Source of the DNA: Methyloversatilis universalis FAM5
GTDB taxonomy: Bacteria > Pseudomonadota > Gammaproteobacteria > Burkholderiales > Rhodocyclaceae
NCBI RefSeq assembly: GCF_000214035.2
Contig: NZ_AFHG01000052.1
Location: 558,001-622,000, forward strand
Direction: 5' to 3'
Length of the DNA stretch: 64,000 nt
How positions within the stretch are numbered: the first letter of the stretch is position 1; each line of letters begins with the position of its first letter. The notes below the pieces were generated by a model. It worked only from the letters and a program-made list of their open reading frames with translations. It searched no databases and had not been told where the DNA came from. This document shows, one piece after another, positions 16,843 to 24,484 of the stretch. A program made the translations under genes and the position numbers.

Positions 16843-17793
16843 ATGAAAGCGCTGGTCATCGAGGACTCTCAGACGGGGCTTGCGGTCGTCAGCCAGCATC
16901 TGGAGCGCATGGGCATACAGCCGATCGCCGCCACCGACGGGGAGAGCGGCGTGGCGCTTTTCCGTGAGCACAACCCGGACATCGTGCTGCTCGACGTGGT
17001 GCTGCCGGGCATGGACGGTTACGAAGTCGCCCGCCGCATCCGCGCCATCGAACAGTCCGGCGAATGGACGCCCATCATCTTCCTGACCGCCCGCACCGCC
17101 GACACGGATCTGGTGCAGGGCATCACCGCCGGCGGCGACGACTACCTGTTCAAGCCGATCAGCGAAGTGGTGCTGGCCGCCAAAGTGCGCGCCATGCAGC
17201 GCATCCTGCAGATGCGCTACTCGTTGGTGGTGCTGACCCGCAAGCTCGACGCGGCCAACCAGGAGCTGACCCGTCTGACCTCTCTGGACGGCCTGACCGG
17301 GCTGTCCAACCGACGTCATTTCGACGAAACCCTGATGCGGGAGTGGCGTCGTGCCGCGCGCTACAAGCGGCCGCTGGCGCTGGCGCTGATCGACGTCGAT
17401 CACTTCAAGCTGTTCAACGACACCTACGGTCACCTGGCCGGCGACGAGTGCCTGAAGTCGGTGGCCAACGCGCTGCAGGCGGTGTCGCGCCGCCCGAGCG
17501 ATCTGGTGGCGCGCTACGGCGGCGAGGAATTCGCGCTGGTATTGCCGGAAACCGATCTCGCCGGTGCGCGCAACGTGGCCGAAGGCGTGTGTGACTCGAT
17601 CCGTGCGCTGCAGCTGCCGCACGGTGCGTCGCCCAGCGGCGTGGTCACCATCAGCGTCGGCGTGGCCAGCCTGACGCCGGGTACCGGCGGCCCGCAGAAC
17701 CTGATCGCCGAAGCTGATCTGGCGCTGTACGACGCCAAGTCCGGCGGCCGAGACCGGGTCGGCTTCCGCCAGCCGGAAACCGTGGCCGGCTGA
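16843..17793 (+). CDS. Response regulator diguanylate cyclase (REC-GGDEF)
   Basis: A 316-residue PleD/WspR-like protein that makes cyclic di-GMP when phosphorylated. The receiver domain has Asp51 (LLDVVLPGMDG), Thr82 and Lys104 (FKPI). The GGDEF domain carries an intact GGEEF active site at residues 226-230 and an RPSD inhibitory I-site five residues before it, so it should be active and feedback-inhibited. No partner histidine kinase is adjacent. Its product could act on PelD and YajQ, both encoded in this window (inference). Confidence 0.93.
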   Translation: MKALVIEDSQTGLAVVSQHLERMGIQPIAATDGESGVALFREHNPDIVLLDVVLPGMDGYEVARRIRAIEQSGEWTPIIFLTARTADTDLVQGITAGGDDYLFKPISEVVLAAKVRAMQRILQMRYSLVVLTRKLDAANQELTRLTSLDGLTGLSNRRHFDETLMREWRRAARYKRPLALALIDVDHFKLFNDTYGHLAGDECLKSVANALQAVSRRPSDLVARYGGEEFALVLPETDLAGARNVAEGVCDSIRALQLPHGASPSGVVTISVGVASLTPGTGGPQNLIAEADLALYDAKSGGRDRVGFRQPETVAG

Positions 17794-17814
17794 AGCGCCG
17801 GCCGTCCCGGCCGG

Positions 17815-18576
17815 TCAGAAATCGTTTTTCCACGCCCGCAGGGCCGCGAACACCTCGACCGGTGTGTTCAGCGGCCGGCCAGCGTGCGCCTGGGCGGCCC
17901 TGATCACCTCCGGTTCGCGTACCCGCAGGAAGGGATTGGTGGCCAGTTCGTCGGCCAGCGCGCTCGGCACCGTCGGTTCGCCGGCCGCGCGCTGACGGGC
18001 CACCCGGCGGGTGCGGGCGAGCAGCGCCTGGTTGTCCGGTTCCACCGCCAGCGCGAAGCGCAGGTTGGCTTCGGTGTATTCGTGGGCGCAGTACACCCGG
18101 GTGTGCAGCGGCAGCGAGGCCAGCCGCGACAGCGCATGCCACATCTGTTCCGGCGTGCCCTCGAACAGCCGGCCGCAGCCGCCCGCGAACAGCGTGTCGC
18201 CGCAGAACAGCCGGTCGCGGGCGACATAGGCGATGTGACTGCGGGTGTGGCCCGGCACTTCGAGTACCGCGAACGGCGCATCCAGCCAGGGCAGGGCGAT
18301 GCGGTCGCCCTCGCGCACCACCTGGTCGATGTGCTCGATGCGTCCGTCGTCCGGCCCGTACACGCGGGCCCCGGTCAGTCGTTTCAGTTCGCCCACGCCG
18401 CCGGTGTGATCGGCGTGATGGTGGGTGATCAGGATGGTGTCCAGGCGCAGCGAATGTTTGTCGAGAGCGGCGCGAACCGGGGCGGCATCGCCCGGATCGA
18501 CCACCAGCGCCCGGTCACCTGCGGCGGCGAGCCAAAGATAGTTGTCGCCAAATGCGGGGATCGGATATATCTTCAT
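17815..18576 (-). CDS. gloB: Hydroxyacylglutathione hydrolase (glyoxalase II)
   Basis: A metallo-beta-lactamase-fold enzyme of 253 residues that hydrolyses S-lactoylglutathione in methylglyoxal detoxification. THHHADHTGG gives the binuclear metal site, VPGHTRSHIAY and CGDTLFAGGCGRLFEG follow, and the C-terminus has the AWKNDF ending of GloB. The ATG at 18576 is the start that gives the family's MKIYPIPAFGDNY opening. The order gloB (reverse), methyltransferase, rnhA, dnaQ is also found in E. coli. Confidence 0.93.
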   Translation of the reverse strand: MKIYPIPAFGDNYLWLAAAGDRALVVDPGDAAPVRAALDKHSLRLDTILITHHHADHTGGVGELKRLTGARVYGPDDGRIEHIDQVVREGDRIALPWLDAPFAVLEVPGHTRSHIAYVARDRLFCGDTLFAGGCGRLFEGTPEQMWHALSRLASLPLHTRVYCAHEYTEANLRFALAVEPDNQALLARTRRVARQRAAGEPTVPSALADELATNPFLRVREPEVIRAAQAHAGRPLNTPVEVFAALRAWKNDF

Positions 18577-18653
18577 CCGCCCGATTCTGGCGGCTGGGCC
18601 TCGCGTTGACAATGCGCCCCGCCGTTTTTCCCCCGTCGCGATCCGCCCCGCCC

Positions 18654-19391
18654 ATGTCGATTCCCGGTCTGCACGAATGGTTGGACACCCCGCAGGGACA
18701 GTACGTCCAGCGCTGGGAACAGGCATGTGTGGACCAGATCGTGGCCGACGTGTTCGGCTATAACGCGGTGCAGATAGGCCTGCTGGAGCACGATTACCTG
18801 CGCGCCAACCGGATGCCGTACAAGCTGTACTGCGAGGACGCGAAGCCGGGTCCGGTGCGTGCGCTGATCTGCGATCCGGTGCAGCTGCCGCTGGCCTCGA
18901 CCAGCGTCGATCTGGTCGTGCTGCCGCACGTGCTCGAATTCGCCAGCGATCCGCACGCGGTGCTGCGCGAGGTGGAGCGGGTGCTGGTGCCGGAGGGTCA
19001 GGTGCTGGTGACCGGTTTCAACCCGTTCAGCCTGTGGGGAGCCCGGCGGCGCCTGCGCGAGCGCGATCCCTTCCCGTGGAACGGCGACTGGCTGTCGGTG
19101 CCGCGGCTGCGCGACTGGTTCAAGCTGCTCAGCCTGGACACCCAGGCCGGCTGTTTCGGCTGCTACCGGCCGCCGGTGCGCAGCGACACCTGGCTGTCGC
19201 GCTGGCAGTTCATCGAGGTCGCCGGCGAGCGCTGGTGGCCCTTTCTCGGCGGCGCCTACGTGCTGCAGGGAATCAAGCGCGTGCGCGGCATGCGGCTCAT
19301 CATGCCGGCCTGGCGCGACCGCCGGGCCGCGGCGCGTGCGCTGGCCGCGGTCAGTCCGCGCGCGCAGAAAGACAGGTCGACCGGCCAGTGA
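18654..19391 (+). CDS. Class I SAM-dependent methyltransferase (YafS-like)
   Basis: A 245-residue methyltransferase-domain protein. The canonical glycine-rich motif I is weak here; the region DLVVLPHVLEFASDPHAVLREVERVLVPEGQVLVTGFNPFS is motifs II-III of the UbiE/YafS group. Position between gloB and rnhA is conserved with E. coli yafS, whose substrate is unknown. Start at the ATG of MSIPGLHEW, where similarity begins. An upstream TTGACA (18606-18611) looks like a -35 but no good -10 follows. Confidence 0.82.
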   Translation: MSIPGLHEWLDTPQGQYVQRWEQACVDQIVADVFGYNAVQIGLLEHDYLRANRMPYKLYCEDAKPGPVRALICDPVQLPLASTSVDLVVLPHVLEFASDPHAVLREVERVLVPEGQVLVTGFNPFSLWGARRRLRERDPFPWNGDWLSVPRLRDWFKLLSLDTQAGCFGCYRPPVRSDTWLSRWQFIEVAGERWWPFLGGAYVLQGIKRVRGMRLIMPAWRDRRAAARALAAVSPRAQKDRSTGQ

Positions 19392-19426
19392 GCCGGCGAC
19401 CGCACTGAACCCTTCCGGAGATCCTT

Positions 19427-19861
19427 TTGGACGAAGTCATCATCTATACCGACGGCGCCTGCAGCGGCAACCCGGGCCCCGGCGGCTGGGGCGCGCTGCT
19501 GCAGAGCGGTACGCACGAGAAGGAAATGTCCGGCGGCGAACCCTCGACCACCAACAACCGGATGGAACTGATGGCGGTGATCGAGGCACTCAATGCGCTG
19601 AAGAAGCCGGTGCGCGCGGTGGTCTACACCGACTCGCAGTACGTGCAGAAAGGCATCAGCGAGTGGATACACGGCTGGAAGCGCAAGGGCTGGAAGACCG
19701 CCGGCGGCGATCCGGTCAAGAACGTCGATCTGTGGAAGGCGCTGGACGCGGCCGCCGGCGTGCATCAGGTCGAATGGAAGTGGGTGAAGGGCCACGCCGG
19801 CCACCCGGAGAACGAACGCGTGGACCGGCTGGCCCGCGAAGCGATTCCGACCCGCCGTTGA
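19427..19861 (+). CDS. rnhA: Ribonuclease HI
   Basis: An endonuclease of 144 residues that removes RNA from RNA-DNA hybrids. The DEDD active site is visible: [29 protein letters not shown] and NERVDRLA, with the KGHAGHPEN loop histidine. It starts with TTG at 19427, supported by GGAG at 19417-19420, because the protein fold begins with the next residues and no ATG is available. It lies just downstream of the methyltransferase and upstream of dnaQ. Confidence 0.95.
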   Translation: MDEVIIYTDGACSGNPGPGGWGALLQSGTHEKEMSGGEPSTTNNRMELMAVIEALNALKKPVRAVVYTDSQYVQKGISEWIHGWKRKGWKTAGGDPVKNVDLWKALDAAAGVHQVEWKWVKGHAGHPENERVDRLAREAIPTRR

Positions 19862-19970
19862 CCGCTGTCAGCGAACCGCAAGGCGCCGCCGGTACAATGC
19901 GGCCCGCCTCATCCGCAAGCACCCCGCGCCCGGCGCCGCCCGGCGCGACATTTTCAGCGCCCGCACCGAC

Positions 19971-20690
19971 ATGACCCGTCAGATCATCCTCGATACCGAA
20001 ACCACCGGCCTGGAATGGCAGAACGGCGACCGGCTGATCGAAATCGGCTGCGTCGAACTGGTCGGGCGCAAGCGCACCGGCCGTCAGCTGCACCTGTACT
20101 GCAATCCGGAGCGCGAAGTGCCCGAGGGCGCGGTGGCGGTGCACGGCATCACCACAGAATTCCTGGCCGACAAGCCGAAATTCCGCGACGTGGTCGACCA
20201 GATCGTCGATTTCGTCCGCGACGCGGAACTGGTCATCCACAACGCGGCCTTCGACACCGGCTTCATCGACAACGAACTGAACATCGTCGGCCGGCCGCCG
20301 CTGCGCGAAATCTGCGTGTGGCCTGCGATCGACACGGTGCGCATGGCGCGCGACATGTTCCCGGGCAAGCGCGCCAACCTCGACGCACTGTGCGAGCGTT
20401 TCGGCATCGAGAACTCGCACCGCGAATTCCACGGCGCGCTGCTCGATGCGGAACTGCTGGTCGAGGTCTATCTGGCGATGACGCGCGGCCAGGAAAGCCT
20501 GATCATCGATCTCGAACCCGAGCCCTCGGCGGTGCGTGCCGCCGCCGCAGCGCGCCCGCGCGGTGCATTGCGCCGGGTGCAGGCAAGCGAGGCCGAGATC
20601 GCCGAACACCAGAAGCTGCTGGCCGAGATCGACAAGGCCAGCGGCGGCGCCACCGTGTGGCGCAAGCTCGAACCGGCCGCGGCCGGATGA
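19971..20690 (+). CDS. dnaQ: DNA polymerase III epsilon subunit (proofreading exonuclease)
   Basis: The 3'-5' proofreading subunit, 239 residues. The DEDDh residues are Asp8/Glu10 (ILDTETTG), Asp in HNAAFDTGFID, and the His/Asp pair in FHGALLDAELL. Directly after the exonuclease domain, GQESLIID is the counterpart of the E. coli QTSMAF clamp-binding motif. The C-terminal helix (HQKLLAEIDKASGG.. WRKLE) is the polymerase-alpha binding tail. The neighbour order rnhA-dnaQ is common; here both are codirectional. Confidence 0.94.
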   Translation: MTRQIILDTETTGLEWQNGDRLIEIGCVELVGRKRTGRQLHLYCNPEREVPEGAVAVHGITTEFLADKPKFRDVVDQIVDFVRDAELVIHNAAFDTGFIDNELNIVGRPPLREICVWPAIDTVRMARDMFPGKRANLDALCERFGIENSHREFHGALLDAELLVEVYLAMTRGQESLIIDLEPEPSAVRAAAAARPRGALRRVQASEAEIAEHQKLLAEIDKASGGATVWRKLEPAAAG

Positions 20691-20817
20691 ATACAGGGGC
20701 GACCGGCCGTCCCCGAGCCGAGGCAGGTTTCTTGCTTCGGCGGCCGGACATTTCCGGATGCGTCGCCGACCCGGCGGCGTGGTCCGGTAGTGCTGACAAC
20801 CCGACAGGAGACCCCGC

Positions 20818-21855
20818 ATGAGCGCGCAGAAAATTCCCGCCACACTGATCCCCGGAGACGGTATCGGACCGGAAATCATGGAGGCCGCGCTGGCGGCCCT
20901 GGAGGCGGTGGGGGCGCCGTTCGAGTGGGAAGAGATGCCGGCCGGCATGGGCGCGCTGAAGAGCGAAGGCGATCCGCTGCCGGGCAAGACGCTGGACAGC
21001 ATCCGCCGCACCCGGCTGGCGCTGAAGGGCCCGCTGGAAACCCCGGTCGGCGGCGGCTTCCGCTCGATCAACGTGCGCCTGCGCGAGGAATTCAAGCTGT
21101 ACGCCAACATCCGTCCGGCGCGCACGCTGATTCCGGGTGGCCGCTACGACAACATCGACCTCATCGTCTGCCGCGAGAACCTCGAAGGCCTGTACATGGG
21201 CTACGAGCACTTCATCCCGATCGAGGGTGACCCGCACGCGGTCGCCATGTCGACCGGCGTGAACACCCGCCAGGGCGCGCGCCACATTCTGGAATACGCC
21301 TTCGACCACGCGATCGCGCTCGGCCGCAAGAAGGTGACCGTGGTGCACAAGGCCAACATCATGAAGGCGCTGACCGGCATCTTCCTGGAAACCGCCGAAC
21401 AGATGTTCGAGGAGCGCTACAAGGGCAAGATCCAGTTCGAACAGGTCATCGTCGATGCATGCTGCATGAAGCTGGTGATGAACCCCTGGCAGTTCGACGT
21501 GCTGGTCACCACCAATCTGTTCGGCGACATCCTGTCCGATCTGACCGCCGGTCTGGTCGGCGGTCTGGGCATGGCGCCCGGTTCCAACATCGGTGCCGAC
21601 GCGGCCATCTTCGAAGCGGTGCATGGCTCGGCGCCGGACATCGCCGGCCGCGGCATCGCCAACCCGACCGCACTGGTGCTGGCGGCCGCGCTGATGCTGG
21701 ATCACGTGAAGCAGCAGGACAAGGGCGACCGCATCCGCCAGGCGGTCAGCGACACGCTGAACGTGGACAACGTGCGCACCGGCGACCTGGGCGGCAAGGC
21801 CAGCACCCGCGAGTACACCGAGGCGCTGGTCGCCCGCATCCGCAACAACGGCTGA
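20818..21855 (+). CDS. Isocitrate dehydrogenase, NAD-dependent type
   Basis: A 345-residue member of the isocitrate/isopropylmalate dehydrogenase family. LIPGDGIGPEI opens the fold; SINVRLREEFKLYANIRPA and DNIDLIVCRENLEGLYMGYEH carry the substrate Arg/Ser/Tyr residues; the ending RTGDLGGKASTREYTEAL is typical of NAD-type IDH rather than LeuB. It would decarboxylate isocitrate in the citric acid cycle. Isopropylmalate or homoisocitrate activity cannot be excluded from sequence alone. AGGAG lies seven bases before the ATG. It stands alone, with a large palindrome after it. Confidence 0.8.
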   Translation: MSAQKIPATLIPGDGIGPEIMEAALAALEAVGAPFEWEEMPAGMGALKSEGDPLPGKTLDSIRRTRLALKGPLETPVGGGFRSINVRLREEFKLYANIRPARTLIPGGRYDNIDLIVCRENLEGLYMGYEHFIPIEGDPHAVAMSTGVNTRQGARHILEYAFDHAIALGRKKVTVVHKANIMKALTGIFLETAEQMFEERYKGKIQFEQVIVDACCMKLVMNPWQFDVLVTTNLFGDILSDLTAGLVGGLGMAPGSNIGADAAIFEAVHGSAPDIAGRGIANPTALVLAAALMLDHVKQQDKGDRIRQAVSDTLNVDNVRTGDLGGKASTREYTEALVARIRNNG

Positions 21856-21896
21856 GCGGACTGCGCCCCGTCCGGCACACCGGGCGGGGCGGTCAG

Positions 21897-21920
21897 CGCC
21901 GGACGCGATCGCGTCCGGCG
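21897..21920. repeat. 24-bp perfect palindrome after the isocitrate dehydrogenase gene
   Basis: The two 12-base halves are exact reverse complements, and the core is GCGATCGC. GCGTCCGGC from its right arm repeats directly at 21921-21929. A separate GC-rich hairpin (about 21864-21892) precedes it. No T-run follows, so termination is possible but unproven. Confidence 0.7.
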
Positions 21921-22013
21921 GCGTCCGGCATCCGTACGCGGCACGGCCGCGGTCTGGGCGATAATCGTCCACCTCGTCGTCCACTTCGTCGCTCTTCCCG
22001 CGCGCCCCTCTCC

Positions 22014-22520
22014 ATGAAAGTCTTCGGATTTGCCGGCTACAGCGGCTCCGGAAAGACCACGCTGATCGAGCAGCTCATTCCGCGCTTCGTGCTGGACGGG
22101 CTCACCGTGTCGCTGATCAAGCATGCCCATGCCGGATTCGACATCGACCGGCCGGGCAAGGATTCGCATCGCCTGCGTGAAGCCGGCTGCACCGAAGTCA
22201 TGCTGGTGTCGAACAACCGCTGGGTGCTCATGCACGAACTGCGCGGCCGGCCGGAACCAACGCTGGACGAGCAGATCGCGGCGATGGGCGACTGCGACCT
22301 GCTGCTGGTCGAGGGCTACAAGGCTTCGCCGATTCCGAAGCTCGAAATTCACCGGCCGTCCTACGGCCGTCCGCTGATGCATCCGGACAATCCGCACATC
22401 GTGGCGGTGGCGACCGACGAGCCGATGGAACTTCCATTGCCGCGGCTGGACCTGAACGACGTGGACGGCATCGCCGACTTCATCCTCCGACATCAGGGGT
22501 TTCGAGGAACGATCCGATGA
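22014..22520 (+). CDS. mobB: Molybdopterin-guanine dinucleotide biosynthesis protein MobB
   Basis: A P-loop GTPase of 168 residues that assists attachment of GMP to molybdopterin. GYSGSGKTTLIEQL is Walker A near the N-terminus, followed by SLIKHAHAGFDIDRPGKDSHRLREAG, a MobB hallmark, and LLLVEGYK. It overlaps moeA by four bases and heads a four-gene cofactor cluster. Confidence 0.94.
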   Translation: MKVFGFAGYSGSGKTTLIEQLIPRFVLDGLTVSLIKHAHAGFDIDRPGKDSHRLREAGCTEVMLVSNNRWVLMHELRGRPEPTLDEQIAAMGDCDLLLVEGYKASPIPKLEIHRPSYGRPLMHPDNPHIVAVATDEPMELPLPRLDLNDVDGIADFILRHQGFRGTIR

Positions 22521-23734
22521 ACGAAATGCTTACGCTGGACGCTGCGCTGGAGCGTCTGCTCGCCGCCGCGCGCCCGATCACCGATACCGACACCGTGCCC
22601 ACGGCCGCCGCCAGCGGGCGGGTGCTGGCGGCCGACCAGCGCTCGACGCTCACCGTGCCGCCGCACGACAACTCCAGCATGGACGGCTACGCGGTCCGTC
22701 TGGCTGACCTGACCGCGCCCGGCGACTGCCTGCCGGTGAGCCAGCGCATTCCGGCCGGCCATGTCGGCGCGCCGCTGGCCGCCGGCACCTGTGCCCGCAT
22801 TTTCACCGGTGCGCCGGTGCCCGAGGGCGCCGATGCCATCGTGATGCAGGAGTCGACCCACGCCTCCGATACCGGCGTGCGCTTCGACGAGATTCCGAAG
22901 CCGGGCGCCTGGATACGCCGCGCCGGCGAGGACATCCGCGCCGGCGAAGTGGTGCTGGCGGCAGGCACCCGGCTGCGCGCGCAGGAAGTGGGGCTGGCCG
23001 CGACCATCGGGCTGGCCGAACTGCCGGTGGTGCGCCGGCCGCGGGTGGCGCTGTTCTCGACCGGCGACGAGCTGGTGATGCCGGGCGAGCCGCTGCCGCC
23101 GGGCGGCATCTACAACTCCAACCGCTACACGCTGCGCGCGCTGTGCGAAACGCTGGGCTGCGAAGTGCTGGATCTGGGCATCGTGCCCGACCGTCTGGAC
23201 GCCACCCGCGCCGCGCTGCGCGAAGCGGCGGCGAACTGTGACCTCATCCTGACCAGCGGCGGCGTCGGGGTCGGCGAAGAGGACCACATCAAGCCGGCCC
23301 TGCATGCCGAAGGCGGTCTGGACAGCTGGAAGATCGCGATGAAGCCGGGCAAGCCGCTGGCGCACGGTCATGTGCGCCGGGGCGAGGGCGATCACGCCGA
23401 CTTCATCGGCCTGCCCGGCAATCCGGTGTCCAGCTTCGTCACCTTCCTGCTGCTGGTGCGACCCTTCATCCTGCGTCGCATGGGCGTGAGCGACGTGACG
23501 CCACAGCCGTTCGCGGTGCGTGCCGACTTCGACTGGCCGAAGCCGGACCGCCGGCGCGAATTCCTGCGCGTGCGCCGCAATGCCGCAGGCGGACTGGACC
23601 TGTTCCCGAACCAGAGTTCGGGCGTGCTCACCTCCACCGTGTGGGGCAGCGGTCTGGCCGACATCGCCGCCGGCCAGCCGGTGAAGCAGGGCGATGCCGT
23701 ACCCTTCCTGTCCTTTGAATCCCTGCTTTACTGA
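22517..23734 (+). CDS. moeA: Molybdopterin molybdenumtransferase
   Basis: Inserts molybdate into adenylylated molybdopterin. At 405 residues it has the normal MoeA length and motifs: PPHDNSSMDGYAVR, GEDIRAGEV, ALFSTGDELVMPGEPL and FIGLPGNPVSSFVTF. Its ATG overlaps the mobB stop (ATGA), so the two are translationally coupled; moaD follows five bases later. Confidence 0.95.
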   Translation: MNEMLTLDAALERLLAAARPITDTDTVPTAAASGRVLAADQRSTLTVPPHDNSSMDGYAVRLADLTAPGDCLPVSQRIPAGHVGAPLAAGTCARIFTGAPVPEGADAIVMQESTHASDTGVRFDEIPKPGAWIRRAGEDIRAGEVVLAAGTRLRAQEVGLAATIGLAELPVVRRPRVALFSTGDELVMPGEPLPPGGIYNSNRYTLRALCETLGCEVLDLGIVPDRLDATRAALREAAANCDLILTSGGVGVGEEDHIKPALHAEGGLDSWKIAMKPGKPLAHGHVRRGEGDHADFIGLPGNPVSSFVTFLLLVRPFILRRMGVSDVTPQPFAVRADFDWPKPDRRREFLRVRRNAAGGLDLFPNQSSGVLTSTVWGSGLADIAAGQPVKQGDAVPFLSFESLLY

Positions 23735-23739
23735 ACATC

Positions 23740-23994
23740 ATGAAGATCAAGGTGCTGTACTTCGCCGCGCTGCGCGAGGCGCTGGGTTCATCCGGTGAAA
23801 CCCTGGAACTGCCCGCGGGCGTGACCACGCTGGCCGGCGTGCGTGCGCTGATCGCCAACCGCGGCGGCGACTGGGACAGGCTGGCGCAGATGAAGAACCT
23901 GCGCGCGGCGGTGAACCAGCGCATGGCCGAGCCGGACACCGCGATCGCCGATGGCGACGAGGTGGCCTTCTTCCCGCCGGTCACCGGCGGCTGA
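23740..23994 (+). CDS. moaD: Molybdopterin synthase sulfur-carrier subunit
   Basis: A ubiquitin-fold sulfur carrier of 84 residues ending in the required Gly-Gly (FFPPVTGG) that is thiocarboxylated and donates sulfur to precursor Z. It lies five bases after moeA and 21 before moaE, its obligate partner. Confidence 0.95.
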   Translation: MKIKVLYFAALREALGSSGETLELPAGVTTLAGVRALIANRGGDWDRLAQMKNLRAAVNQRMAEPDTAIADGDEVAFFPPVTGG

Positions 23995-24015
23995 GCCGGC
24001 ACTGAGGAGAAAAGC

Positions 24016-24480
24016 ATGAGCGTGAGCGTGAGCGTGCAGCAGGCCGACTTCGACATCGGCGCCGAGATCGACGCGCTGCTGGCCGGCCGGACCGACGTCG
24101 GTGCTGTGGCCACCTTCACCGGTCTGGTGCGCGACATCAACGACGGCTCCGGCGTGCATGCGATGACGCTGGAGCACTACCCCGGCATGACCGAGGCGGC
24201 GCTGGAGGACATCGTCGCGCAGGCGAAGGCGCGCTGGGACATCCTGGCGGTGCGGGTGATCCATCGCGTCGGCACGCTGCAGCCGGCCGACCGCATCGTG
24301 CTGGTCATCGTCGCCGGCAGCCACCGCGGCGAAGCATTCTCCGCCTGCGAATTCATCATGGATTACCTGAAGACCCGCGCGCCGTTCTGGAAGCGGGAGG
24401 ACACGCCGGACGGCAGCCGCTGGGTGGATGCGCGCGATTCCGATGACAGCGCCGCGCAGCGCTGGATGCAGCAGGGCTGA
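24016..24480 (+). CDS. moaE: Molybdopterin synthase catalytic subunit
   Basis: The large subunit of molybdopterin synthase, 154 residues. Visible family blocks are GAVATFTGLVRD, LEHYPGMTEAAL, IHRVGTLQPADRIVLV, SCHR-like SHRGEAFSACEFIMDYLK and the active-site lysines in KTRAPFWKRE. The start is preceded by GAGGAGAAAAGC. The N-terminus begins SVSVSV from a short tandem nucleotide repeat, before the conserved region. Confidence 0.95.
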   Translation: MSVSVSVQQADFDIGAEIDALLAGRTDVGAVATFTGLVRDINDGSGVHAMTLEHYPGMTEAALEDIVAQAKARWDILAVRVIHRVGTLQPADRIVLVIVAGSHRGEAFSACEFIMDYLKTRAPFWKREDTPDGSRWVDARDSDDSAAQRWMQQG

Positions 24481-24484
24481 GCGT

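Noticed and set aside
18606-18640. TTGACA as promoter for the methyltransferase gene
   Set aside because: The -35 is perfect but no acceptable -10 lies 15-19 bp downstream.
24016-24036. AGCGTG repeats at the moaE start
   Set aside because: Only three short copies encoding SVSVSV, with a good ribosome site and a normal protein after them.
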